Source of the DNA: an uncultured Planctomycetia bacterium | Lineage (GTDB): Bacteria > Planctomycetota > Phycisphaerae > Phycisphaerales > SM1A02 | Reading direction: 5' to 3' | Assembly (NCBI GenBank): GCA_937871505.1 | Contig: CALMPF010000033.1 | Span: 1-64,000, forward strand | DNA: 64,000 nt | Made by a program: the position numbers and the translations under genes | The notes under the pieces: generated by a model | The model's database searches: none | Seen by the model: only the letters and a program-made list of their open reading frames with translations | What the model was told of the DNA's origin: nothing | Shown: piece by piece, positions 54,886-64,000 of the stretch | Layout of the letters: every line of letters starts with the position of its first letter | Numbering within the stretch: position 1 is the stretch's first letter

Positions 54886-55576
54886 GGCTCAGACTCCTTG
54901 GAGCGGGCCCATGCGGGCCCAGAGGCGAAACGGCCGGAGACAGGCCGGCCGTCATCCTCTCATAGCGTCAATTCCGGGCCCGCTGACTCGACGCGGTTCG
55001 GCGGAATCGGCTCCACCGCAGGAGGACCGGTCGACGGCGCCGTGGCCGCCAGCGCGCGTCGTAGGAGTCTCCACTGGGTTGGATGGCTCGGGATCGCGCG
55101 TGCCGTCCGGCCTGGCCCCTTCCGCGCTCAGCGATTGACAGGGGGGGTGGAGCTACCCTCTCACCATGACTCCCTTTTCCGGTGGAGTCGCGCTCCCTGC
55201 TTGCGTCACGGTGCTTGCTGCGTTCGAAGCCGTGGAACTCGAACGAGACGATCCGGTGCAGCATCACGCCTTGACCGAGCACAATGAAGCGCTCGTCTGT
55301 CGCGGGATCGGTACCGGGGCCTGTTCGGCGCACGGGTTCTTGTGCGTCGGACGACGTGCCGACCATGCCTCGCTGCCGACGGCTGCTCATGCGGCGATCT
55401 CGGCCCGAATGCGGCCGGGTCTGGCAGGTATGCAAACTGCGACACCCAGTGAGTCGAGAGGACGGGTGCGCCACGCCCCTCGGCAGCGGCGGTCGCTGTG
55501 CGACGGTCACTGGGGGCCTCGCGACGCCTCGCTGCCGGGCCACTGCGCCCCACGCTCCGCGCCATACCTTGGGACC
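54886..55576. other. Unassigned region upstream of anmK
   Basis: 691 nt. A hairpin ACGGCCGG...CCGGCCGT lies near 54930. TTGACA at 55135-55140 is 13 nt before TACCCT at 55154-55159, six bases ahead of an ATG at 55166 whose frame runs into anmK without family similarity. Positions about 55166-55400 are visibly less GC-rich than the surroundings, with balanced codons on both strands, and could be a gene remnant or foreign insert. I recognise nothing in it. Confidence 0.5.
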
Positions 55577-56683
55577 ATGTCGCTTCGACCCCGCCTCGTC
55601 GCCGGCGCAATGACCGGAACCTCCATCGACTCGCTCGACCTTGCGCTGGCGGCGATCGATGGGCACGGGCTCGAGCTGCGCGCCCGGCTGGTCGAGCACG
55701 TCAACATCCCGCTCGGGTCGCTGGCGCCCGGGCTTCGCGAGGCGGCCGCAGGGCGTCCCCTGAGCGCCGAGCGATTCGCGGAACTGGCGTGGGAGCTTGG
55801 AGAGCTTCATGCCGAGGCGATCGCGCGGCTCGCGCACAGCCGGACGCTCGACCTCGCGGTCGTCCACGGCCAGACGCTCTTCCATCGTCCGCCGCGCTCG
55901 CTTCAGCTCGTCAACCTCGCGCCGATCGCGGCGCGCTTGCGCTGCCGAGTCGTCGGAGACCTGCGACAGGCGGACCTCGCGGCCGGTGGAGAGGGGGCAC
56001 CGATCACCCCGCTGGCCGACTGGATCCTCCTTCGCGATGAGGATGCGCGCCGCGCGATCGTGAACCTCGGGGGCTTCGCGAACCTGACCGTGCTGCCGGC
56101 GGGACGGTCCGGGTGCATCCATCACATCGACGGAGCGGATCTCTGCGCGTGCAATCAGGTCCTCGACGCCATCGCGCGGCGGGTGCTCGACGCTCCCTTC
56201 GACCGCGACGGCGCGGCTGCGTCATCCGGAGTCGCCGATCCCGCTGCGACCGACGCGCTCGCGGGCATCCTCGAAGCCCAGCGCCGGTCGCGGCGCTCGC
56301 TCGGGACCGGCGACGAGGCGGCGGCGTGGATCGAGGCGACCCGCGATCGCTGCGCGCCTGCGGACCTCGCCGCCTCGGCGGTCGCCGCGATCGCTCGGAC
56401 GATCGCGGCGGGACTCGGAGATCGCCGCGTGGGCTCCTCGGCCGGGGATCGCATCCTGCTCGCGGGCGGCGGCTGTCACAACCGCGCGCTCGTCGGCGCT
56501 CTCGCCAGGCTGGCGCGCGCTCCGATCGGGACGACCGCGGACCGGGGGATTCCCGTCGAAGCGCGCGAGGCGCTCGCGATGGCGGTCCTCGGCACGCTGG
56601 CGGAGGACGATGTCGAGATCACGCTCGAGGCGGTCACGGGTCGTCGCGGCCGCGCTGGACGATCGGGATGCCGGGTCGGCTGA
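55577..56683 (+). CDS. anmK: Anhydro-N-acetylmuramic acid kinase (AnmK)
   Basis: Phosphorylates and opens anhydro-MurNAc in peptidoglycan recycling. The 368-residue ASKHA-fold protein starts at the homologous position with GAMTGTSIDSLDLALA. It has VVHGQTLFHRP, QPxDLA-like GDLRQADLAAGGEGAP, NLGGFANLTVL and GGGCHNRALVGAL. The usual DTGP phosphate motif is altered (IDGADLCACNQVLD), so activity may be modified. TACCTT ends six bases before the ATG, suggesting a leaderless mRNA. Confidence 0.9.
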   Translation: MSLRPRLVAGAMTGTSIDSLDLALAAIDGHGLELRARLVEHVNIPLGSLAPGLREAAAGRPLSAERFAELAWELGELHAEAIARLAHSRTLDLAVVHGQTLFHRPPRSLQLVNLAPIAARLRCRVVGDLRQADLAAGGEGAPITPLADWILLRDEDARRAIVNLGGFANLTVLPAGRSGCIHHIDGADLCACNQVLDAIARRVLDAPFDRDGAAASSGVADPAATDALAGILEAQRRSRRSLGTGDEAAAWIEATRDRCAPADLAASAVAAIARTIAAGLGDRRVGSSAGDRILLAGGGCHNRALVGALARLARAPIGTTADRGIPVEAREALAMAVLGTLAEDDVEITLEAVTGRRGRAGRSGCRVG

Positions 56684-57031
56684 TCGCTCGGGACGCCCTC
56701 GGCAGGACGGCGCACCCGCCGACCGCGACCGCCTCCGCGGCACCCCCCATCCCGCGACCGACTCGCAGCCTGCCTCTGGCTTCGTGCGCGAGTCCCCGCA
56801 TTCGCCCTCCGATCCCGGAGCCGCGAGGTGCCGACTCGATCTGTTCAGACCGCCCGGCGCCGCAGCGGCGCCTCGGTTCCGCGTCGCCCCCGCGCTCCGG
56901 CGGCGCGCACTTACCCTTCCTTTGCACAAACTTCACCGTGGCCCCGCGCAGCGTCGCCGCAGAGAACTCATAATCCCGCTCGCCCGCGGTCGGGACGTGG
57001 CGTGGGGACGGGCACCTTGGAAGGAGCGAGA
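56684..57031. other. Upstream region of the PhoB-like regulator
   Basis: 348 nt. Three words with near 11-bp spacing, TTACCC (56911), TTGCAC (56922) and TTCACC (56932), resemble a PHO-box-type direct repeat. CATAAT (56969-56974) could be a -10 element, but the roughly 30-bp separation is larger than in known Pho promoters. GGAAGGAG precedes the GTG start. Confidence 0.4.
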
Positions 57032-57751
57032 GTGGCCGAGACGGACGTCCTGATCGTCGAAGATGAGCCGGAGATCGCAGAGCTCATCGCGTTCCATGTG
57101 CGCCGCGAGGGCTTTGCCGCGCGTCACGTCGCATCGGGGCGGGCGGCGCTTGACCGCATCCGCGACGACATTCCCGATCTGGTGATCCTCGACCTGATGC
57201 TCCCTGATCTCGATGGTCTCGAGGTCTGTCGGCGGCTCAAGCAGCGGGCGGAGACGCGGCACGTTCCGATCGTGATGGTCACCGCCAAGGGTGAGGAGTC
57301 CGACATCGTCGCGGGCATCGAGCTCGGAGCGGAGGACTACGTCACGAAGCCCTTCAGCCCGAAGGTCCTGATGGCGCGGATCAAGAACGTGCTCCGTCGG
57401 CGCGACGAGCCCGGCGGCGGCGGTGCGGATGCCGAGGGCAAGCTCCAGCTCTCCGGAGGCGCGCTGGTGATCGACCCGGCGCGGCACGTCGTGCGGGTCA
57501 ATGGCGAGCACATCGAGCTGACGCTCACCGAGTTCGGTCTCCTGCTCTTCCTCGCCCAGCGCCCGGGCTTCGTCCGCACGCGCGACCAGATCATCTCGGC
57601 CGTCCATGGCAAGTCGACCGTTCTCAGCAGCAGGACCGTGGACGTGCACATCACGGCGCTGCGACGGAAGCTCGGTGAGCTTGCGGGGATGATCGAGACC
57701 GTCCGCGGTGTCGGCTATCGTCTCGCGGAGCACGCGACGATCGAGGAGTGA
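57032..57751 (+). CDS. PhoB/OmpR-type response regulator
   Basis: A 239-residue transcription factor: receiver with acidic D11, phospho-acceptor D54 in VILDLMLPDLDG and K106 in YVTKPFSP, followed by a winged-helix DNA-binding domain (about 140-232; LTLTEFGLLLFLAQRPGFV and VDVHITALRRKL...VRGVGYRL). It is closest in pattern to PhoB. GTG start with GGAAGGAG. The kinase gene starts within its stop codon. Confidence 0.93.
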   Translation: MAETDVLIVEDEPEIAELIAFHVRREGFAARHVASGRAALDRIRDDIPDLVILDLMLPDLDGLEVCRRLKQRAETRHVPIVMVTAKGEESDIVAGIELGAEDYVTKPFSPKVLMARIKNVLRRRDEPGGGGADAEGKLQLSGGALVIDPARHVVRVNGEHIELTLTEFGLLLFLAQRPGFVRTRDQIISAVHGKSTVLSSRTVDVHITALRRKLGELAGMIETVRGVGYRLAEHATIEE

Positions 57752-59268
57752 GCCCCGCGGCCGCGCGGCGACCGATGAGCGGACTGCCATCACGAACCGA
57801 GCCATGGCGAGTGGGCGTGGCCGCAGCGGCCTTGCAGGTCGCCGCGGGCGCGGTCGCGTGGGTCTGCGTCGCGGGCGCGAGCCTCTCCGGCGGCCGCGCC
57901 GGAGCGATCGCATTCGCCGGGGCCGCGCTCTCCGCGACGGCCATTCTCCTCTTCGCCCGCATCCGCGGGCGGAGAGCCGCCGCTGCGGCGCTGCTCGCGG
58001 CCGAGCTCATCGAGGCCTCCGTCGATCGCGCCTCCGCCGGGCACGGCGCCGGCGGCGCGATCGGAAGGCCCCACGACGGCGAGATCGACGAGCGACCGCC
58101 CGCTCCGCGGATCGAGGCGCCCGCGGAGGTCGCGGTGGTCGTCGCGTCGGCGCGTGACGCGATCGAGACGATCCGGACTCGCCTCGTCGAGCTGGAGCAT
58201 CTCGTCCGCGAGCAGCAGTCGATCTTCGCCTCGATGGGCGCGGGGCTCCTCGCGATCGACCCGGAGCAGCGCATCCTCAGCGTCAACCGCTCGGCGGCAT
58301 CGATGCTCGGGGTCGACCCCGACCGCGTGCGCGGCAAGCTGGTGCAGCAGGCGGCGCGGCATGCGGGTCTCAACCGGTTCGTCGGCGAAGCGAGCGCGGC
58401 GGAGGGGCCGACCGACGGGGAGTTCGTCGTCGAGCGGAGCGGGCAGGCGCGGATCACCGTGCAGGCGGCGAGCGAGCCGCTCCGCGATGCCGCCGGGGAG
58501 CGCTCGGGGCTGCTCATCTCCCTCAGCGACGTGACCCAGCTTCGCCGCCTGGAGACGCTCCGCTCCGACTTCGCGGCGAACGTCTCGCACGAGCTGCGCA
58601 CGCCGATCACCAACATCAAGGGGTATGTCGAGACGATGCTCCAGGTCGGCGTCGACGACCGCGACCAGGCGATGCGCTTCCTCGAGATCGTCCGGCGCAA
58701 CGCGCAGCAGCTCGGGGCGATCATCGAGGACCTCCTCGCGCTGGCACGGCTCGAGCAGCCGGGCTCCCGCGAAGCGCTGGAGCCGATCGAGACCGAACTG
58801 AGAGCGATCGTGGACCGCGCCACCGAGGACCTCACGCCCGCCGCGCAGGCCAAGGGAATCGTGCTTCGGATCGAGGTTCCGGCGTCGCTGCGGGCGTGCG
58901 TGACGCCGTCGCTCGTGCAGCAGGCGATCGCGAACCTCGTCTCCAACGCGATCACCTACAGCCCCCCGCAGAGCACCGTGCAGATCCGCGGCGAGGAGCG
59001 CCCCGACGGCATGGTCGGGGTCGCGGTCGTCGACCGCGGCCCGGGCATCGCCGCGCATCACCTGCCGCGGATCTTCGAACGCTTCTATCGGATCGACCGG
59101 GCGCGCAGTCGGGAGCACGGAGGAACCGGCCTGGGTCTGGCGATCGTCAAGCACATCGCCCAGGTGCAGGGGGGACGCGTCGAAGTCGAAAGCAGGCTCG
59201 GAGCGGGGAGCACCTTCCGCCTCGTCCTGCCGACGGTCGAAGCAGCCATGGCGCAGGTCGCCGGCTAG
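57748..59268 (+). CDS. PhoR-like sensor histidine kinase
   Basis: A 506-residue kinase: two N-terminal transmembrane helices (about 23-46 and 52-72) with a very short periplasmic loop, as in PhoR. A linker and PAS domain (about 153-265), HisKA H281 in [20 protein letters not shown], and an ATPase domain with N box NLVSNAITY and [16 protein letters not shown] follow. GTG at 57748 overlaps the regulator stop (GTGA); ATG at 57775 is the alternative. Probably senses phosphate limitation, by analogy; no pst genes are adjacent. Confidence 0.9.
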   Translation: MSPAAARRPMSGLPSRTEPWRVGVAAAALQVAAGAVAWVCVAGASLSGGRAGAIAFAGAALSATAILLFARIRGRRAAAAALLAAELIEASVDRASAGHGAGGAIGRPHDGEIDERPPAPRIEAPAEVAVVVASARDAIETIRTRLVELEHLVREQQSIFASMGAGLLAIDPEQRILSVNRSAASMLGVDPDRVRGKLVQQAARHAGLNRFVGEASAAEGPTDGEFVVERSGQARITVQAASEPLRDAAGERSGLLISLSDVTQLRRLETLRSDFAANVSHELRTPITNIKGYVETMLQVGVDDRDQAMRFLEIVRRNAQQLGAIIEDLLALARLEQPGSREALEPIETELRAIVDRATEDLTPAAQAKGIVLRIEVPASLRACVTPSLVQQAIANLVSNAITYSPPQSTVQIRGEERPDGMVGVAVVDRGPGIAAHHLPRIFERFYRIDRARSREHGGTGLGLAIVKHIAQVQGGRVEVESRLGAGSTFRLVLPTVEAAMAQVAG

Positions 59269-59331
59269 CGGTCTGTGGCGAAGGTGCCTCGTCCGCAGCC
59301 CGCATGACCTTCGCCGCAGGCTGCGAGGGCC
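59269..59331 (+). repeat. A-family dispersed repeat, short hairpin copy
   Basis: Starts at the base after the kinase stop codon. GTCTGTGGCGAAGGT pairs with ACCTTCGCCGCAGGC (13 of 15, the rest compatible with G-U pairing), enclosing CCGCAGCCCGCATG as in the longer A copy at 44539. The rest of the 460-nt gap to groL1 shows no gene and no CIRCE element. Probably acts as the 3' end of the two-component operon. Confidence 0.75.
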
Positions 59332-59731
59332 GCAGGAGCCGCGCGGCGCCGGAGTCCGCGTCATCCTCAGCGCCGCTGACCGGCCGGCCCAAGCGCCTCG
59401 GGCTCTGACGGCTCCGCGGAGGCCCGCGCCGACCGGCCGCGACTCCGAGCGAGCCTGGGCGTTCCTGCCAAAGCGGCAGCGAGGCACTCGCGGGGCCGAC
59501 GAGAGACCGTCGGGCGAGGTTGATCGCTCTGCGGTTCCTGCTGGGCGTCGCTCCATCAAGCCTGTCGGAGCCCCTTCGCAAGCCACTCGCCGCCGTGTGC
59601 TGGGGGCCGCGCACCTTGGCATCCCGTTTGTTCGAGAGATGGTTCGGCTCGGCACGCCTGACCAGGCGCCGCGCCGCCGACCCCGCTCCCCCCTCCCCCC
59701 CCGACGTCACCCCTTCGGAGAACCAAGGCCC
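59332..59731. other. Upstream region of groL1
   Basis: 400 nt with no convincing gene. No CIRCE inverted repeat (TTAGCACTC-N9-GAGTGCTAA) and no clear -35/-10 pair could be found. AAGG precedes the groL1 ATG. Confidence 0.5.
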
Positions 59732-61435
<1,704 letters not shown>

Positions 61436-61768
61436 CCCAGCCCGTCGGACCCAGACCACCCGCCCAGACCACCCGGCCCAGACCACCCGGACCAGCTCGT
61501 CGGGCCCCGCTGGCCTCTCCAGTGCGTCGGCAGATCACGTCGGCCAGGCACTCCGCCCAGCGTCGGTGCCGGCCCCCGGCCTTGGGCTCTCGCCTCCCCG
61601 TGATGATCGGGTCAGCCGGGTCAGCCGGTTCTGCACCGCCAGACATCCCCGCCCCTCACTCGCCCGCCCGCGACCTGCGAACCTCGACACACTCCACACC
61701 CCGCCGCGGCGCCGTTCGAACCCCGGCGACACGCACCTCCACCGCGACACCGCTCGCACCACAACGCC
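61436..61768. other. groL1-groS intergenic region
   Basis: 333 nt of C-rich DNA without a gene. It includes three tandem copies of CCAGACCACCCG (61451-61490). No promoter or CIRCE element is visible; ribosome binding before groS is weak. Confidence 0.55.
61449..61490. repeat. Three tandem 13-14-bp units
   Basis: CCAGACCACCCG recurs at 61451, 61464 and 61478 shortly after the groL1 stop codon. Simple repeat; function unknown. Confidence 0.8.
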
Positions 61769-62062
61769 ATGTCAACCGTCCGCCCACTCGAAGATCGCAT
61801 TCTCGTCAAGCCGCTGGATCCGGAGACCCGCACCTCCAGCGGGCTCTACCTCCCCGAGACCGCGAAGGAGCGCCCGATGCAGGGCAAGGTCGTCGCGGTC
61901 GGCCCCGGCCGGCTGCTCGACAACGGCAAGCGCACGCCTCCGTCGGTGAAGTCAGGCGACACGGTCGTCTTCGCGAAGTACGCGGGCACCGAGGTCGAGA
62001 TCAAGAACGTCAAGCACCTGATCATGCGCGAGGGCGACCTGCTCGGCCTCGTCGAGCGCTGA
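61769..62062 (+). CDS. groS: Co-chaperonin GroES
   Basis: A 97-residue lid of the GroEL chamber. It has [15 protein letters not shown], the mobile loop [29 protein letters not shown] and the C-terminal [12 protein letters not shown]. It lies between two groEL genes and is the only groES in the window. Confidence 0.97.
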   Translation: MSTVRPLEDRILVKPLDPETRTSSGLYLPETAKERPMQGKVVAVGPGRLLDNGKRTPPSVKSGDTVVFAKYAGTEVEIKNVKHLIMREGDLLGLVER

Positions 62063-62144
62063 ACAGCCTTCAGATCCCGTCGCGACCAGAATCCCCGGCC
62101 CGGCGGCCGGGCCCCCTCCCCTCGCAAGCCCTCTCCGCACTCCC

Positions 62145-63758
62145 ATGACCACCAAGCAGATCATGTTCTCCACCGACGCCCGCGCGGAGTTCCGTCGCGG
62201 CGTCGAGAAGCTCGCCCGGGCCGTCGCCGGAACGATGGGCCCGACGGGCCGAAATGTCGTGATCCAGAAGTCCTACGGCGGCCCCAGCGTCACGAAGGAT
62301 GGCGTCAGCGTCGCGAAGGAGATCGACCTGCCCAGTCCCTTCGAGAACATGGGCGCCAAGATGGTCCAGCAGGTCGCCAAGAAGACCGCCGACGTCGCGG
62401 GCGACGGAACGACGGCCGCGACGGTGCTCGCGCGGGAGATCTACCTTCAGGGCCTTCGCCACGTCACCGCAGGTGCCAACGCCGTCGCGGTGCAGCGCGG
62501 CATCCTCGCGGCGGCCGAGGCCGCAGGCGAGGCGATCACGGGCATGGCTGCCCGCTGCAAGGGACGGACGGACCTTCTGAAGGTCGCGACCGTCTCTGCG
62601 AATCACGACGCGCAGATCGGCGAGATCATCGCCGAGGCGATCGACAAGGTCGGCGCCGAGGGCGTCGTCGAGGTCGAGGAGGGCAAGACCGCGGAGACCA
62701 CGCTGGAGTACGTCGAGGGCATGGCCTTCGACAAGGGGTACCTCTCGCCCTACTTCATGACCGACCCGAAGAAGGCCGAGTGCGTCCTCGACAACCCGCT
62801 GATCCTGATCCACGAGAAGAAGATCAGCAATCTCGCCGACCTCCTCCCGCTGCTGAACCGGATCGCCACCGGCGGACGACCCCTGCTCATCATCGCCGAG
62901 GAGGTCGAGAACGAGGCCCTCGCGGCGCTGGTCGTGAACCGGCTTCGGGGCGTGCTTCAGGTCTGTGCAGTCAAGGCCCCCGGATTCGGCGACCGTCGCA
63001 AGGCGATGCTCGGCGACATCGCCGTCCTCACCGGCGGGACGTTCTTTTCCGAGGATCTCGGCCGCTCGCTCGAGGACATCCAGCTCTCCGAGCTCGGCGG
63101 CGCCAAGCGCATCGTCGTCACCAAGGACGACACCACGATCATCCAGGGCCTTGGCAAGAAGAAGGATCTCGAGGCCCGCGTCGCCCAGATCGACGCCCAG
63201 CACGAGAAGTCCACCAGCGACTACGACCGCGAGAAGCTGATGGAGCGGAAGGCCAAGCTCGTCGGCGGCGTCGCCATCATCAGCGTCGGCGGCGCGACCG
63301 AGACCGCGATGAAGGAGCGCAAGGACCGCGTCGACGACGCGCTGCACGCCACCCGCGCGGCCGCCAAGGAGGGATACGTTCCCGGCGGCGGCGTCGCCTT
63401 CGTTCGGGCGATCGAGGCCGTGGAGAACGCGCAGAAGAAGGCCCGGGGCGATGAGCGCATCGGCTACGAGATCGTCGCCGCCGCGCTTCAGGCGCCGGCG
63501 CGGCAGATCGCGGAGAACGCCGGCTACGACGGCGACCTCGCCGTCGAGCGCATCCGCGAGGGCAAGGGCGGGTTCGGGCTCGACGCCTCGACCGGCGACT
63601 ATGTCGACCTGGTCAAGGCGGGGATCATCGATCCTGCGCTGGTCGCGCGGACCGCGCTTCAGAACGCCTCCAGCGTCGCCGGCCTGATGCTCACGACCGA
63701 CGTCGCGATCACCGACCTGAAGGACGAGACCGAGCCGGTCGAGGCGGCGATCTCCTAG
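62145..63758 (+). CDS. groL: Chaperonin GroEL, paralogue 2 (no Gly-Met tail)
   Basis: A 537-residue chaperonin with [23 protein letters not shown] site [17 protein letters not shown] and [20 protein letters not shown]. It ends EPVEAAIS without the GGM tail, so the cavity tail differs from paralogue 1 and the client range may differ. The stop codon is followed after two bases by a B-family repeat. 82 nt after groS. Confidence 0.97.
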   Translation: MTTKQIMFSTDARAEFRRGVEKLARAVAGTMGPTGRNVVIQKSYGGPSVTKDGVSVAKEIDLPSPFENMGAKMVQQVAKKTADVAGDGTTAATVLAREIYLQGLRHVTAGANAVAVQRGILAAAEAAGEAITGMAARCKGRTDLLKVATVSANHDAQIGEIIAEAIDKVGAEGVVEVEEGKTAETTLEYVEGMAFDKGYLSPYFMTDPKKAECVLDNPLILIHEKKISNLADLLPLLNRIATGGRPLLIIAEEVENEALAALVVNRLRGVLQVCAVKAPGFGDRRKAMLGDIAVLTGGTFFSEDLGRSLEDIQLSELGGAKRIVVTKDDTTIIQGLGKKKDLEARVAQIDAQHEKSTSDYDREKLMERKAKLVGGVAIISVGGATETAMKERKDRVDDALHATRAAAKEGYVPGGGVAFVRAIEAVENAQKKARGDERIGYEIVAAALQAPARQIAENAGYDGDLAVERIREGKGGFGLDASTGDYVDLVKAGIIDPALVARTALQNASSVAGLMLTTDVAITDLKDETEPVEAAIS

Positions 63759-63760
63759 CG

Positions 63761-63940
63761 CTCCCGCGCCCGTTGGCTCCGACGCGAGGCGGATGTTCTG
63801 CAGAGAGAAGGGAAGCCGATGGGGCGCCGGCGGCCCCTCTGGGGGCCATCAAGCCCCATTCGATGAAACGGGCTTCGAGCTTCGACCCAGCAGGACGCCG
63901 CTTCCGGACGCCGCAGCAGGAGAAACGGGCTGCGGGAGTG
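63761..63940. repeat. B-family dispersed repeat after groL2
   Basis: 180 bp starting three bases after the groL2 stop codon. Ends CTCCCGCGCCCGTT and AACGGGCTGCGGGAG are complementary with one extra base, yet differ from the arms of other copies (for example CTCCAGGGCCCCTT / AAGGGGCGCTGGAG). The inner hairpin is GGCCCC-TCTG-GGGGCC where the 46572 copy has GGCCCG-CTG-CGGGCC. TCGGAAGCGG is deleted and a 19-bp insertion follows. A palindromic junction CGGGAGTG-CCA-GCACTCCCG at its end hints at another unit beyond. Confidence 0.85.
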
Positions 63941-64000
63941 CCAGCACTCCCGGCAGCGGCGCCGCTCGGAGGGGAGCGCGTCGCGGTGAGGGAAACGCCG

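Noticed and set aside
55166-55576. N-terminal extension of AnmK from ATG 55166
   Set aside because: Start-like signals exist, but the residues have no family similarity and AnmK has its own TACCTT box and ATG at the homologous position.
56911-56938. PHO box regulating the PhoB-like gene
   Set aside because: The repeat words are imperfect and lie about 30 bp from the putative -10; kept only as a remark in the gap entry.
59332-59731. CIRCE operator upstream of groL1
   Set aside because: No TTAGCACTC-N9-GAGTGCTAA or near match; GGCACTCGC near 59484 has no paired arm.

Overview
The window is GC-rich bacterial chromosome, densely packed, with no phage, integrase, transposase or CRISPR genes visible. 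Three large secreted proteins (S8 protease, cyanophycinase-like peptidase, a caspase-fold-like protein) end in paired Asp-rich dockerin-like repeats of the DLDGDG...DLGLLLNAWG type. Together with two groEL genes around one groES, a formylglycine-generating enzyme, a TPR-sulfotransferase and a type II fatty-acid cluster, this suggests a planctomycete of the Phycisphaerae type. That assignment is inference; no 16S gene is present.

Layout. 0.1-7.8 kb (minus strand): rpmF-plsX-fabH-fabD-lipoprotein, a 0.68 kb hairpin-rich gap, then fabG-acpP-fabF. A good sigma-70 promoter lies upstream of rpmF, and fabG appears to start at a rare ATC codon. 8.1-12.4 kb: a ThiF/MoeB-type E1-like enzyme, a VOC protein and a secreted subtilase. 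12.5-21 kb (minus): a sulfur block of an FAD/NAD(P)-binding protein, cysD (no cysN beside it) and a TPR-sulfotransferase, then a calcium-type P-ATPase overlapping an FGE gene. 21-29 kb: DinB-like protein, a large secreted helical protein, a GNAT protein, a methyltransferase and RNase R. 29-33 kb: a hybrid histidine kinase and CheY-like regulator, with a divergent NarL-type regulator. 33-39.2 kb (minus): a run of small envelope and stress-type proteins (glycine zipper, AI-2E permease, holin-like, DUF883-like, DUF1328-like, PRC-barrel). 39.4-44 kb: dienelactone hydrolase, accA, a DksA-like protein with a histone-H1-like tail, lspA and truB. 44.3-44.5 kb: tRNA-Ser(GGA) and tRNA-Pro(GGG). 44.9-55 kb: thioredoxin-like lipoprotein, deiodinase-like redoxin, cyanophycinase, SOUL protein, a 73-bp tandem array, UDP-glucuronate decarboxylase, a PLP decarboxylase and the caspase-fold-like protein. 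55.6-63.8 kb: anmK, a PhoB/PhoR-like pair, groL1-groS-groL2.

The most unusual content is intergenic. Two families of short structured repeats, called here A (about 60-106 bp) and B (about 180-187 bp), recur at least eight times in 64 kb. They often start within a few bases of a stop codon. Their ends are complementary, and the two ends differ between copies in a matched way, as expected for a conserved hairpin or structured RNA rather than a fixed transposon end. I do not recognise these families; homology and covariance searches would be needed to claim novelty. Many genes also lack a Shine-Dalgarno sequence and instead carry a TANNNT box 5-10 nt before the start codon, suggesting leaderless or near-leaderless mRNAs.
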